Shown here: positions 1 through 12,800 of the stretch, one piece after another
How positions within the stretch are numbered: position 1 is the stretch's first letter
Layout: each line of letters begins with the position of its first letter
DNA from: Elephas maximus indicus
Taxonomy: Eukaryota; Chordata; Mammalia; Proboscidea; Elephantidae
Direction of reading: 5' to 3'
Assembly: GCF_024166365.1 (NCBI RefSeq)
Contig: NC_064841.1
Coordinates: 30,930,001-30,994,000 of the forward strand
DNA: 64,000 nucleotides
Translations under genes and position numbers: made by a program
Notes under the pieces: generated by a model
Database searches by the model: none
Told to the model about the DNA's origin: nothing
Seen by the model: only the letters and a program-made list of their open reading frames with translations

Positions 1-174
1 GAAGAGATTCTATGAGCCAAGACTCAGCTTGGTATGAAGAACGCACAGAGCTATATCCAAGAAGCATAGGGGACCTGGTGATTTTTCAGATTCCTTTTGA
101 GTTTAGATCCTCTGATAACAGTTGTGCTTATCTGCAATCATTATTTAAAAAAAATTAACCTTGAGTCACTGCAA

Positions 175-330
175 CCCAGTGTAGCAGAGTGAAAAGAGGA
201 TTTGGAATGTGATTCTCTACTCTGCCCTTATTAGTTGTGTGATTTTGGACAAATGATCTAACTTCTTTGAAGGCATTTCCCTCAGCTGCCAATCCTGGTA
301 CATAATGGAGGTTAGTTTTCCCTTTATGTC
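175..330 (+). mobile_element. Probable MIR fragment
   Basis: TAGTTGTGTGATTTTGGAC then TCTAACTTC resembles the MIR core; weak. Confidence 0.35.
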
Positions 331-460
331 CCTTGCAAGTTAGTGTGCTTATTCAAGCCTGTCTCCCTACCCTCAGACACGTGGTGAGGTCTGATTTAAT
401 GGTCCAGGTTCTATGACCCTAGTTCTCCAAAGAGTATTTTTTATCCCTCTTCCTCACTTC

Positions 461-630
461 AGAAACCCTGGTGGCGTAGTGGTTAAGTGCTGTGGCTGCT
501 AACCAAAAGGTCGGCAGTTCGAATCTACCTGGTGCTCCTTGGAAACTCTATAGGGCAGCTCTACTCTGGCCTACAGGGTCACTATGAGTCGGAACCGACA
601 CAATGGCAACGAGTTTGGTTTTTGGTTTTT
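461..630 (+). mobile_element. Afrotherian tRNA-derived SINE (AfroSINE)
   Basis: Head ACCCTGGTGGCGTAGTGG, B box GGCAGTTCGAATC, tail GTCACTATGAGTCGGAACC. Exact target-site duplication CCTCACTTC at 452-460 and 631-639. Confidence 0.95.
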
Positions 631-811
631 CCTCACTTCTTTCTGTCTTCTCTGTCCTTCATTTCTCTCACCTCCTATCCCTACCCCCCAGTCTATACAC
701 ACACTCACACACATGCATATCTTTGATTGAAAAAACTCTAATTTTTTTTAGAGGGAAACCTTCTGGAATAATTTATATGTGATGAATGGTAACGTATTTC
801 TTTTTCAAAAG

Positions 812-3800
812 CCTCAGCACCTGTTGCCAGCCTCCGGGAACATTATTATAATCTGTGTATGGAAAAGTCTCAGAGAATTAATCCTTTTTTGTTGCATATA
901 CTTCAGGAAGTGGATGAAGAAAGTAAAAAGGGGTAAGAAAGACAAGTACTTCATTATATCAGCAGCATTCACTGATAGTTATCTGTGTGAAAATTCTGAA
1001 ACCTGAGTGATATTAGAGCCATTTAAAAATGCTTGGTAACACAGATGAATCTGAAGGGCATTATGCGAGTGAAATAAGTCAATCACAAAAGGACAAATAC
1101 TGTATGAGACCACGATTACAAAACTCGTGAAAAGGTTTCCACACAGAAAGAAACAATCCTTGATGGTTACCCAAGGGAGGGATGGTGAGGAAAAAACACT
1201 AAATAGACAAAAGGTAAGTGCTCACTTTGGTGAAGGGTAAGATAGTACACAACACTGGGGAAGCCAGCACAACTTGACCAAGGCAAGATCATAGAAGCTT
1301 CATAGATACATCCAAACTCCCTGAGGGACTGAATTACTAGGCCAAGGGGGGCCATGGTCTCAGGGGACAGCTTGCTCAACTGGCATAAGGTAGTTGATAA
1401 AGAAAATGTTCTACATCCTACTTTGGTTAGTAGCGTCTGGGGTCTAAAAAGCTTCCGAGCAGCCACATAAAATACTACACTGGTCCCACCCACTCTGGAG
1501 CAAAGGAGAATGAAGAAAACCAAAGACACAAGGGAAAGATTAGTCCAAAGAACTAATGGACCACAACTACCACAGCCTCCACCAGACTGAGTCCAGCACA
1601 ACTAGATGGTGTCTGGCTACCACCACTGAGTGCTCTGACAGGGATCACGATAGAAGGTCCCAGACAGAGCTTGAGAAAAATGTAGAACAAAATTCTAACC
1701 AAAAAAGACCAGACTTTCGGTGTGACAGAGACTGGAGAAACCCCAAGACTACGGATCTCCAGATACCCTTTTAACTCAGTACTGAAATCACTCCTGAGGT
1801 TCACCCTTCAGCCAAAGATTAGACAGGCCCATAAAACAAAATGTGACTTAATGGGCACACCGGCCCAGGGGCAAGGACGAGAAGGAAGGAGGGGACAAGA
1901 AAGCTAGTAATGGAGAATGCAAGGTGGAGAAGGGGAGAGTGTTGACATTTTGTGGGGTTGGCAACCAGTGTTACAAAGCAATATGTGTATCAATTGTTTA
2001 ATGAGAAACTAATAAACCTTCATCTAAAACAATTAAAACAACAAACAAAAAAAAATGACCAACACTGTTAGTAGGTCTTAACCAAAAACCAAACCAAACC
2101 CATTGCTGTAGAGTTGATTCTGACTCATAGCGACCCTATAGGACAGAGTAGAACTGCCCCATAAGGTTTCCAAGGAGCACCTGGTGGGTTCAAACTGCTG
2201 ACCTTTCAGTTAGCAGCCATAGTGCTTAACCACCATACCACCAGGGTTTCCTGTTGATAGGTCTTAGAAGCTGTGTAATATACTGGGAGGAACACTAGAT
2301 CAGGAGTCCCCAAGCCTGGGCTCCAGATTTGTCCTTAATTCCTCTGAGCTGGCTGAATTTAGGCAAATAAATCACTGAAGAAGCCAGTGTTTAATAAAAA
2401 GGAGATACTTTGTTTTTTGGTGAAAAATTAAATGATACAGGATATATGGTAGTACTTTGCTGTACAATGTCCAGTATTGTTTTATCTGGTGTAAGTCTGT
2501 ATTGTGGTACATACTTGGTTCCAGTAAATGCTATTCGTGATGTTACTATATCCACATGAAGAAAAATACTTTTACTTCTTTACTGAGTTTCTTTCTTTGT
2601 ACTTCAAAATCTTTTTTTTTTTTTTTAAACAGATTGGAAAAAGGAATCACTTTAAATGTTGCTGGAAACAATCGCTTAATACCAGTGGAAAGAGTAACAA
2701 GTGAAGATTTTTGGATTCTTTCTGGAATTTTAAAGAAGAATCCATATGTTAATGGTTTGTCTCTTTAAGAATCAATACCTCCTGCTTTCCACTGACCTGG
2801 TTTTTAAGTGTTCATGATAAGGAATGTCAGCCTCTATTCATCTATGTCCTCTAGGTTTGGATGTTAGATATAACCTCTTAAAAGATGTTGGTGCCTACTA
2901 TGCTGCGAAACTGCTTCAGGTATTATTTTTCTACAAAATGTTCTCAGTTCTGTTCAGAGTGAAATCACTTATTTTAATGGCATACACATAAAACACTAAT
3001 TTTGCAAAATATCAAGGATCCTGACTGCTGTAACACTGGAAATACACTGGGAATGCATTTGTGTCTTGTCTTACAGAGCTGATACCTATAGTTCCCAAGT
3101 CACCCTGGGCACACTTGTTGTACACCATGGTTAAATACATACATAAACATAGCCATACTTCTAACCATTGGTCAAAGCTGAATGTACAGACTTCTTGTTT
3201 CACTTATACTACAATTATTTTTATGTTTAAATGAGAATGGTGATTTTTTTCTCCTCAATAATAGTAGCTTTTGCTGCTATTCATAAGGTTTTCACTGGCT
3301 AATTTTTTTCCAAAGTAGATGGCCAGGCCCTTCATCCTAATCAGTCTTAATATGGAAGCTCTGCTGAAACCTGTCCACTATTGTGTGACCCCGCTGGGAT
3401 TTGAAATACTGATGGCATAGCTTCCACCATCACAGCAACATCAAGCCACCACGGTACGGTAAACTGAGAGAACAAGGAGATACTGTGTAGTTTAAAATCA
3501 GAAAAGGTGTGCATCAGGTTTGCATCCTTTCACCATACTTAATTCAATCTGTATGCTGAGCAAATAATCCAAATAAGCGGGACTATGTGAAGAATGCAGC
3601 ATCAGGATTGCAGGAAGACATTAACAGCCTGCAATATGCAGATGACACAACCTTGCTTGCTGAAAGCAAAGAGGACTTAAAGCACTTACTGATGAAGATC
3701 CAAGACTATGTAGCCTTCAGTATGGATTACACTTCTTCATAAATGAAACAAAAATTCTCAAAACTGGACCAATAAGCAACATCACAATAAATGAAGAAAA

Positions 3801-6800
3801 TATTAAAGTTGTCAAGGATTTCATTTTACTTGGCTTCACAGTCAGCGCCCATGGAAGCAGCAGCCAAGAATCAAATGACGTATTGCATTGGGCGAACCTG
3901 CTGTAAAAGACCTCTTTAAAATGTTAAAAAGCAAGGACATCAATTGTTGCTTAAGATATGAAGTCAAGACAGCTCACAAGAAGGCAGTCAAGAAAAAGGC
4001 TTCTGGGTTATGCCAAGTCCCTAAGCCATGCCAATAACTTACACACACACACACACACACACACAAAGCAGAGATGTCACTTTGAGGACTAAGGTGCGCC
4101 TGACCCAAGCCATGGTATTTTCAGTTGCCTCATATGCATGCGAAAGCTGAGCAATGAATAAGGAAGACCGAAAAAGAATTGATGCCTTTGAATTGTGGTA
4201 TTGGTGAAGAATATTGAATATGCCATGGACTGCTAGAAGAATGAATTAACCTGTTTTAGAAGAAGTACAGCCAGAATGCTCCTTAGAAGTGAGGATGGCG
4301 GGACTTCATCTCACGTACTCTGGACATGTTATCAAGAGGAACCAGTCCCTGGAGAAGGACATCATGCTTGGTAAAGTAGAGGGTCATCAACAGACAGGAA
4401 AACCCTCAATGAGATGGATTGACACAGTGGCTGCAACAATGGGCTCAAACATAGCAACAGTTGTGAGGATGACAAAGGACCTGGCAGTGTTTTATTCTGT
4501 GGTACATAGGGTCACTATGAGTTGGAGCTAACCTGCTGGCACCTAACAACAACAGTTGTTTTTGCTGCACTTTAAGTTTTTCTGGGTTTTAAAGAACATT
4601 TTCTTTGGAGGTAAAAGTTTTTACTTATAGTAGCTCTGAAATATATATTATTGATCGATTTCCAATAACACATGTGTAATAACTTCTCTCCTTATTCTAG
4701 AAACAACTTAATCTCATTTACTTAAACCTTATGTTTAATGATATTGGGCCCGATGGTGGAGAACTGATTGCTAAAGCACTACATGTAAGCATTTATAGAC
4801 GTCAAACTAATATTTTATTTTGGAATTTTAACGTTTGATAGCTTGGATCCAATGGAATCAAATGTTAATGTGAACTTATGTTCTAATATTACGGGAATGT
4901 GTTTTTTTATTGTAGTACTAACATATAACAAAAAATTGCCATTTCAACATTTTTATGTGTACAATTCAGCAACTTTAATTACATTCATCATGCTGTACAA
5001 CCATCAGCAATCTTCATTTCCAAATTTTTCCATCAACCTTAACAAAAACTCAGTGCCCATTAAGCAGTGAGTACCCCTTCCCTCTCCCCCCTAACAACCA
5101 TTAATGAACTTTGGTCTCTATAAATTTGCCTGTTATAGATATTTCATATGAGTGGGATCATACATTGTCATTTTGTGATTGATATATTTTACTCACCGTA
5201 TTGTTTTCAAGGTTCATCTTTGTTGTAGCATGTATCATTTCTCTTTATGACTAATATTCCATTGTATGTATATACATTTTGTTTATTCATTTATCTTTTG
5301 ATGGGCATTTAGGTTATGCCCACCTTTTGGATATTGTGAATAGCGCTGGAGTGAGTATTGCGCTCCTTTCAGTTCTTTTGGGTATACACCTAGGAGTGGA
5401 ATTGGTGGGTCATAAGGTGATTCTGTGTTTAACTTTTTTTTGTTTACTTATTTGTACTTAAGATGAAGGTTTACAGAGCAAATTAGTTTGTCATTAAAAT
5501 TAATACACATGTTGTTTTGTGACATTGGTTGCCAACCCCACGACATGTCAACCCTCTCCACTTCTCTATTTTGGGTTCCCCATTACCAGCTTTCCTGTCC
5601 CCTCCTTCCTTCTCGTCCTTGTCCCTGGGCTGGTGTGCTCATTTAGTCTGGTTTTGTTTTATGTGCCTGTCTAATCAGTGGCTGAAGGGTGAACCTCAGG
5701 AGTAACTTCAGTACTGAGTTAAAAGGGTGTCCGGAAACCATACTCTCAGGGTTTCTCCAGTCTTTGTCAGACCAGTAAGTCTGGTCTTTTTTTGTGAGTT
5801 AGAATTTTGTTCTACATTTTTCTCAAGCTCTGTCCAGAACCCTCTACTGTGAACCCAGCCAGAGCAGTCAGTGAAGGTGGCTGAACACCATCTAGTTGTG
5901 CTGGACTCAGTCTGGTGGAGGCTGTGGTAGTTGTGGTCCCTTAGTCCTTTAGAGCAATCTTTCCTTTGTGTGTTTAGTTTTCTTCATTCTCCCTTGCTCC
6001 AGTTAGGGTGAGACCAGTGGAATATCTTAGATGGCCGCTGTCAAGCTTTTGAGACCCCAGGCGCTACTGACCAAAGTAGAATGTAGAACATTTTCTTTAT
6101 AAGCTATATTATGCCACTGGAGGTAGATGTTCCCCAAGGCCCTGGTCCCCACAGCCCTCAGCCCAGTAATTCAGTCCCTCAGGGAGTTTGGATGTGTCTA
6201 TGAAGTTTCCATGACCTTGCCTTGGTCAAGTTGTGCGACTTCTCTAGTATTGTGTACCGTTGTACCCTTCACCAAAGTTACCAGTTATCTATTGTCTAGT
6301 TAATTTTTTCCCTTCCCATCCCTCCCTCGTAACCATCAAAGATTGTTTCTTTCTGTGTGGAAACCTCTTCATGAGTTTTTATAATAGTGGTCTCATACAC
6401 TATTTGTTCTTTTGTGATTGACTTATCTCAGTCAACATAATGCCCTCCAGATTCATCCATGTTATGAGATGTTTCACAGATTCATCATTGTTCTTTATTG
6501 TTTTGTAGTATTCCACTGTGTGCATGTACCATGGTTTGTTTATCCATTCATCTATTGATGGGCACTTAGGTTGTTTCCATCTTTTTGCTATTGTGAATAA
6601 TGCTGCAATGATCATGGGTGTGCATATGTTTATTCATGTGACGGCTCTTATTTCTCTAGGATATATTCCTAGGCATGGGATTGCTGGATCGTATGGTATT
6701 TCTGTTTCTAGCTTTTTAAGGAAGCACCATATCATTTTCCAAAGTGGTTGTACCATTTTACATTCCCACCAGCAGTGCATAAGAGTTACAAACTTCCCGC

Positions 6801-9800
6801 AGGCTCTCCAGCATTTGTTATTTATTTATTTTTTTTTTAATTTGTGTTAGTAATGTCAAGGTGAGATGGTATCACATTGTAGTTTTGATCACTAATGGCT
6901 AGTGATCTTGAGCATTTCTTCATGTGTCTGTTAGCTGCTTGAATGTTTTCTTTGGTGAAGTGTCTGTTCATATCCTTCGTCCATTTTTTAACTGGATTAT
7001 TTGTCTTTTTGAGGTGGAGGTGTTGAATTTTCCTATTGATTTTAGAGATTAGATATTTGTTGGATTTGTCATAACCCAAATTTTTTTCCCAGTCTACAGG
7101 TTCTCTTTTTACTCTTTTGATGAAGTATTTTGATGAGCCTAAGTGGTTAAAATTTTTAGAAGATCCCAGTTGTTATGGATTGAATTGTGTTTCACCAAAA
7201 TATGTCAGCTTGGCTAGGTCATGATTCCCAGTATTGTATGATTGTTGTCTTAGTCATCTACTCCTGCTATAACAGAAATACCATAAGTGGATGGCTTTAA
7301 CAAAGAGAAATTTATTCTCTCACAGTCTAGTAGGCTACAAGTCCAAATTCAGGGTATCAGCTCCCGGGAAAGACTTTCTCTTTCGGCTCTGGAGGAAGGT
7401 CCATGTCATCAATCTCCTCTTGGCCTAGGAGCTTCTCCTCACAAGAATCTCAGGTCCAAAGGACACGCTGTGCTCCCGGCACTGCTTTCTTGGTGGTATG
7501 AGGTCCTCATGTCTCTTTGCTCGCTTCTCTCTCTTGTATCTCAAAAGAGATTGGCTGAAGAAACTATCTAATCTTGTAGATCTCGTCAATATAACTGCCA
7601 CTAATCCATCGCTTGACATCATAGTGATAGGACTTACAACACACAGGGAAATCACATCAGATGACAAAATGGTAGCCTATCATACAATACTGGGAATCAT
7701 GATCTAGCCAAGTTGACAGATATTTTGGGGGGACACAATTCAATTCATGACAATTTGTTTGAAAAACTGTCTTTTCCCCTTTTAATGGACTTTGGCCTTT
7801 TGTTGAAGATCAGGTGACTGTAGGTGGATGGATTTACGTCTGCATTCTCAATTCTGTTCCATTGGTCAATGTGTCTTTTGTACTATTATTAGGCTTTTTT
7901 GACTATGGTAGCTGTATAGTAGGTTCCGAGGTCAGGTAGTGCAAGCCCTCTTATTCTTTTTCTTCAATGGTGCTTTACTTATCCAGGTCCTCTTTCCTTT
8001 CCATATAGTTGATAAGTTTTTCCATCTCATTCAAGAATGCTGTTGGTATTTGGATCAAGATTGTGTTGTATTTGTAGATTGCTTTGGGTAGAATTAACAC
8101 TTTCACAATGTTGAGCATGGTATGTTTTTCCATTTATGTATGTCTCTTTTGGTTTCTTTGAGTAGTTTTTTGTAATTTTCTTTGTAAGGTCTTTTACGTC
8201 CTTGGTTAGATTTATTCCTAAGATTTTTTTTTTTTTTTTTTTTTTTAGGGGCTGTTATAAATGGTTTGCTTTCCTAATTTCTTTTTCATAGTTCTCATTA
8301 TTGGTGTATAGGAATCCAACTGAGTTTTGTATGTTTATCTTGTATTCTGCTGCTCTGCTGAATCTTGCTATTAGTACCGGTAGTTTTCTTGTGGAGTCCT
8401 TTGGGTTCTCTGTGTATAGCATCATATCATCTGCAAATGGGGATAGTTCTACTTCTTCCTTACCAATTTGGATACCTTTTATTTCTTTTTCTTGCCTTAT
8501 TGCTGTAGCTAGGACTTCCAGCACAATGTTGAATAGGAGTTGTGATAAAGGGCATCCATGTCTTGTTCCTGTTCTCAGGGGGAATGTTTTCAGCCTCTCT
8601 CTGTTAAGAATGATGTTGGCTGTTGGTTTTGTACAGGTGTCCTTTATTGTGTTGAGGAATTTCCCTTCTATACCTATTTATTCAGAGTTTTTATCAGGAA
8701 TGGTGTTGGGCTTTAGCAAATGCCTTTTGTGCATCCATGAGATGATCATGTGATTCTTTTATTTATGTGGTGGATTATGTTTATTGATTTTCTAATGTTG
8801 AATCATTCTTGCATACCTTGTATGAATCCCTACTTGGTTGTGGTATATTATTTTTTTCAATGTGATGCTGAATTCTATTGGCTAGAATTTTTTTGAGAAT
8901 TTTTGCACCTATATTCATGAGAGGTATTGGTCCGTAATTTTCTTTTTTTCTGGTGTCTTTGCCTGGTTTTGGTATCAGGGTTATGTTGGCTTCATAGAAT
9001 GAATTTGGAAGCATCCCTTCCTTTTCTATGCTCTGAAATAGTTTGATTAGTACTAGTGCAAGCTCCTCTCTAAATGTTTGGTAGAATTCTCCAGTGAAGC
9101 CATCTGGGCCAGGGCTTTTTTTTGTTGGGAGTTTTTTTTTTTTTTTTTTTAATTACCTTTTCAATCTCTTCTCTTGTTATGAATCTGTTCAGATTTTCGA
9201 CCTCTGTTTGTGTTAGTTTAGGTAGGTCAAATCTGTCAGAGTATAGTTTGCCATAGTACTCTGTTATGATCCTTTTTCTTTCTTTTGCGTCTGGCATAAT
9301 GTCCCCCATTTCATTTCTTATTTGGGTTATTTGTGTCCTATCTTGTTTTTCTTTTGTTGATTTGGCTATGGTTTGTTGATTTTATTGATCCTTTCAAAGA
9401 ACCAACTTTTGATTTTGTTGATTCTATTTTTTCTATTCTCTATTTCATTTAATTCTGCTCTGATATTCATTATTTCCTTTCTTTTGGTGGCTGTGGGCTT
9501 CTTTTGCTGTTCTTTTTCTGTTTGTTCAAGTTGTGTAGCTAATTTTTTTATTTTGTCCCTTTTTTCTTTTTTGATGTGTGCATCTATTGCTACAAATTGG
9601 CCACTGAACACTGCCTTTACCGTGTCCCAGAGGTTTTGGTATGATGTGTTTTCATTCTCATTTGATTCTAGGAATTTTTTTTATTCCATCTTTGATTTCT
9701 TCTGTTACCCAGTGGCTGTTGAGCAAGGTGTTACTCAGTTTCCATGTACTTGATTTCTTTTCTTTGCTCTTTGTATTATTAATTTCTACTTTTATGGCAT

Positions 9801-12800
9801 TGTGATCAGAGAAGGTGCTTTGTATTCTCTGTTTTGGATTTTGTTGAGGGTTGCTTTGTGGCATATGGTTTATCCTGGAGAACATTCCGTGTGCATTGAA
9901 AAAGAATGTGTGCTTTGCTGCTATTGCGTGGAGTGTTCTATATATGTCTATGAGGTCCAGTTTGTTGATTGTGGCCTTTAGATCTTCTGTGCCTTTGTTG
10001 AGTTTCTTTCTAGATATTGTGTCATTTACTGAGAGTGGTATGTTGCCCTTGTACTATTATTGTGGAACTGTCAATCTCTCTTTTTAGTGCTGTTAGAGTT
10101 TGTTTTATGTACTTTGGGGCCCTGTCATTAGGTGTGTAGATATTATGGTTATGTCCCCATGGTGGATTGTCCCCTTAATCATTATATAATGTCCTTCCTT
10201 GTCTTTTATGGTGGATTTTGTTTCAATGTCTGTATTCTCTGAGATTAGTATTGCCACTTCTGCTCTTTTTTGATTACTCTTTGCTTGATATATTTTTTTT
10301 TCCATCCTTTGATTTTAATTGTGTCTTTATTTCTAAGGTGTGTCTTTTGTAGACAGCATATAGATGGATCTTTTTTTTTTTTTAATCCATTCTGTCACTC
10401 TGTCTCTTTACTGGTGCATTTAAGCCATTTATATTCAGTGTGATTATTGATAGGTGTGAGTTATTGCTTTCATTCTATAGTGCTTTTTTTGTGGAGCTGA
10501 CATTTTCTTTGTTTCTCTTACTCTTCTGTCCTGAGTTCCTTTTGTTTGTGCATTTTTTTTTTCATTTCTTTCATTTTTCTAGATTTTGTGTTTACTGAGA
10601 CTTTGTTTTTCTTTTTCATTTTGATGAGTAGGTTTGTTAATGTTCTTTGTGGCTATCTTGAAATTTACCCCTATCTTGCTAAGTTTAAACCAGTGTTTTA
10701 TTACTTGATATCTCCTTGACCTCCTCTCCATTTGAAAGTTCTATACCTACACCGTTTATTCCCTCTTTTATTGTTCTGACGTTGTTGTCATTTACAGATT
10801 GACCTCTCTGGTTCCCTGTTGTAATTTTGTTAGTTTTGTTTTATCCTTGAAGTTCATTATCTAGGTTGATATCTGGCTGATGTCTTATGTCCTAAAGGTT
10901 GTTGTCTGATATTGTTTGTTCTCTAACCAAAGGACTCCTGTTAACTCTTTTTTGGTTTGGTTTTTACATATTCCCTTAATTCCTGTTTATCTGGAAATGT
11001 CCTAGTTTCACCATCATATTTGAGCGAGAGTTTTGCAGGATATGTTATAATATTCTTGGTTGACAGTTTTTTTCTTTCAAGATTTTATACTTGTCATTCC
11101 ATCGTGGTCTTGCCTGCATGGTTTCTGCTGAGTAGGTCACTCTGAGTTGGAATCAACTCAACGGCAGCGGGTTTGGTTTCTTGGAATCAGAGCTTATTCT
11201 TATTGTTTCCCCTTTTCATTTTTCTCAAGCTGCTCTCAGGATTCTTTCCTTGTCTTTGGTTTTAGAGAGTATGATTATGATATGTATTGGTGATTTTATT
11301 TTGGGGTCTATCCTGTGTGGGGTTCGTTGAGCTTCTTGGATGGCGGCTTTTCATCTTTCATGATATTAGGGAAGTTTTCTGTCAGCAAATCTTCAATGCT
11401 TTCTCCCCCTGTTCTGGAACTCCTATCACACATAAATTTTTGCTTTTGATTGTATCCCACATTGTTCTCAAGGTTACTTCATTTTTCTTTAGTCTTTTTT
11501 TCTGATTTTTCTTTAAACAAAGTGGTATCCAAGGATTTGTCTTCAATTTTGCTGATCCTGTCTTCCACTGTTTCAAATTTGTTCCAAAAACCTTCTATTG
11601 CACAGTCTGTTTCTGAAATCTTGTTGTTTATCTTTTGGATTTCTAATTGCTGTTTTTGTATGATTTCTAGTTGTTTATTTACTTTGACATTTAATTCCTG
11701 TATTATTTTCCTGAATTCTTCCATTGCATTGTCTGTGTTTTCCGATATTGTCTGTATTTTCCATAATTTTGTCTATTTTTTCATTATTTTTGTTTGCATT
11801 TTCCTTCATCTTTTGGAGAACCCTGAATATTAGAGTTTTGAATTCCCTATCAGGTAGTTTCAGTGCTTTTTCTTCTACCCTAAGGTCATCTGGTGCTTTA
11901 GTTTGATCACTTTCTGGAGCCATCCTCTCCTGCTTTTTAAATATGTTTTGATATTGTCTGCTATCTCTGGAACATTCAGGAATTATTTGCATCCTCCTTT
12001 TTGTTGCTGTTGTTTCCCCTTGCTTTTTGAAAAAAATTTGGTTGTATCTGGGCAGGCAGGCTGGGCATCTTTTTTTGCTTGCTTGCCTGTGGGCACAATA
12101 CTTCTCACCACCTTGTCCAGGTGGACAAGGCCCATCACTCAGCTATGGTGCAGCAGGGCAGGTCCAGCGGGAGTAAAGGGGTAGGGATGAGTAGTTTGCA
12201 GCACAGACTGGGATCAATGGGGTGAGGCTGGAGGGCAGTGCAGGGCAGGACCAAGGGGACTACATTGGTGCTGCTCAGGGTTGCGGCACTCAGTGCAAGG
12301 TGCAGATAGGCAGGAGGGAAAGAATAGGATGTGATGTGCAGAGCTAAGTGGGTGGGTGAAGGAAGAGAAGGAAGAGAGAAAAAAATCCCCCCCCCAAAAA
12401 AAGTAAATAAAATGGTGGCACAGTAAAATTCAGTGGTGGGAGTGGGGCAGACCTGGCAAGGCTGCGTGCTGATGGCTGTCTAGCTGAGTGGTGTGGCTCA
12501 ACCTGTTGAGAAGAGGTGTGGGTGGTGCACAGGGCTAGGTGAGCAGAAGAAAGGAAAGAGAAGAAAGCAACCAACAAAGAAATTAAATAAAAATAACTAC
12601 AACAAAAATTACATGTGGAAGGGGAGCCAGCCATTGAGGGTAGGGCGGAATTGGGGTGGCAGCAAGCTGATGTCTCTCTTGCCAGGTGGCATGGCACAGC
12701 CCATCAGGAAGGCAGGAGGCAGTGCAAGGTCTAGGTGGGAAGGAGAAGGAAAAGCGAGTAGGGGAAAGATGATGAAAAACAAAAAATATGGCACTGAGGA

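Noticed and set aside
1-810. An upstream LRRC34 exon near the window start
   Set aside because: No plausible frame with a GT donor was found; the remaining sequence is MIR-like and SINE.
1167-1804. Overlapping minus-strand frames of 144 and 83 codons
   Set aside because: They lie in an L1 3'UTR, reversed.
4041-4065. AC repeat considered as a regulatory or Z-DNA element
   Set aside because: An ordinary microsatellite in a dead RTE copy; nothing ties it to a promoter.
8301-8753. 150-codon plus-strand frame
   Set aside because: It is antisense to the L1 reverse transcriptase, which reads on minus with [10 protein letters not shown].
9373-9753. 126-codon hydrophobic plus-strand frame
   Set aside because: Antisense of L1 ORF2; low-complexity and no homology.
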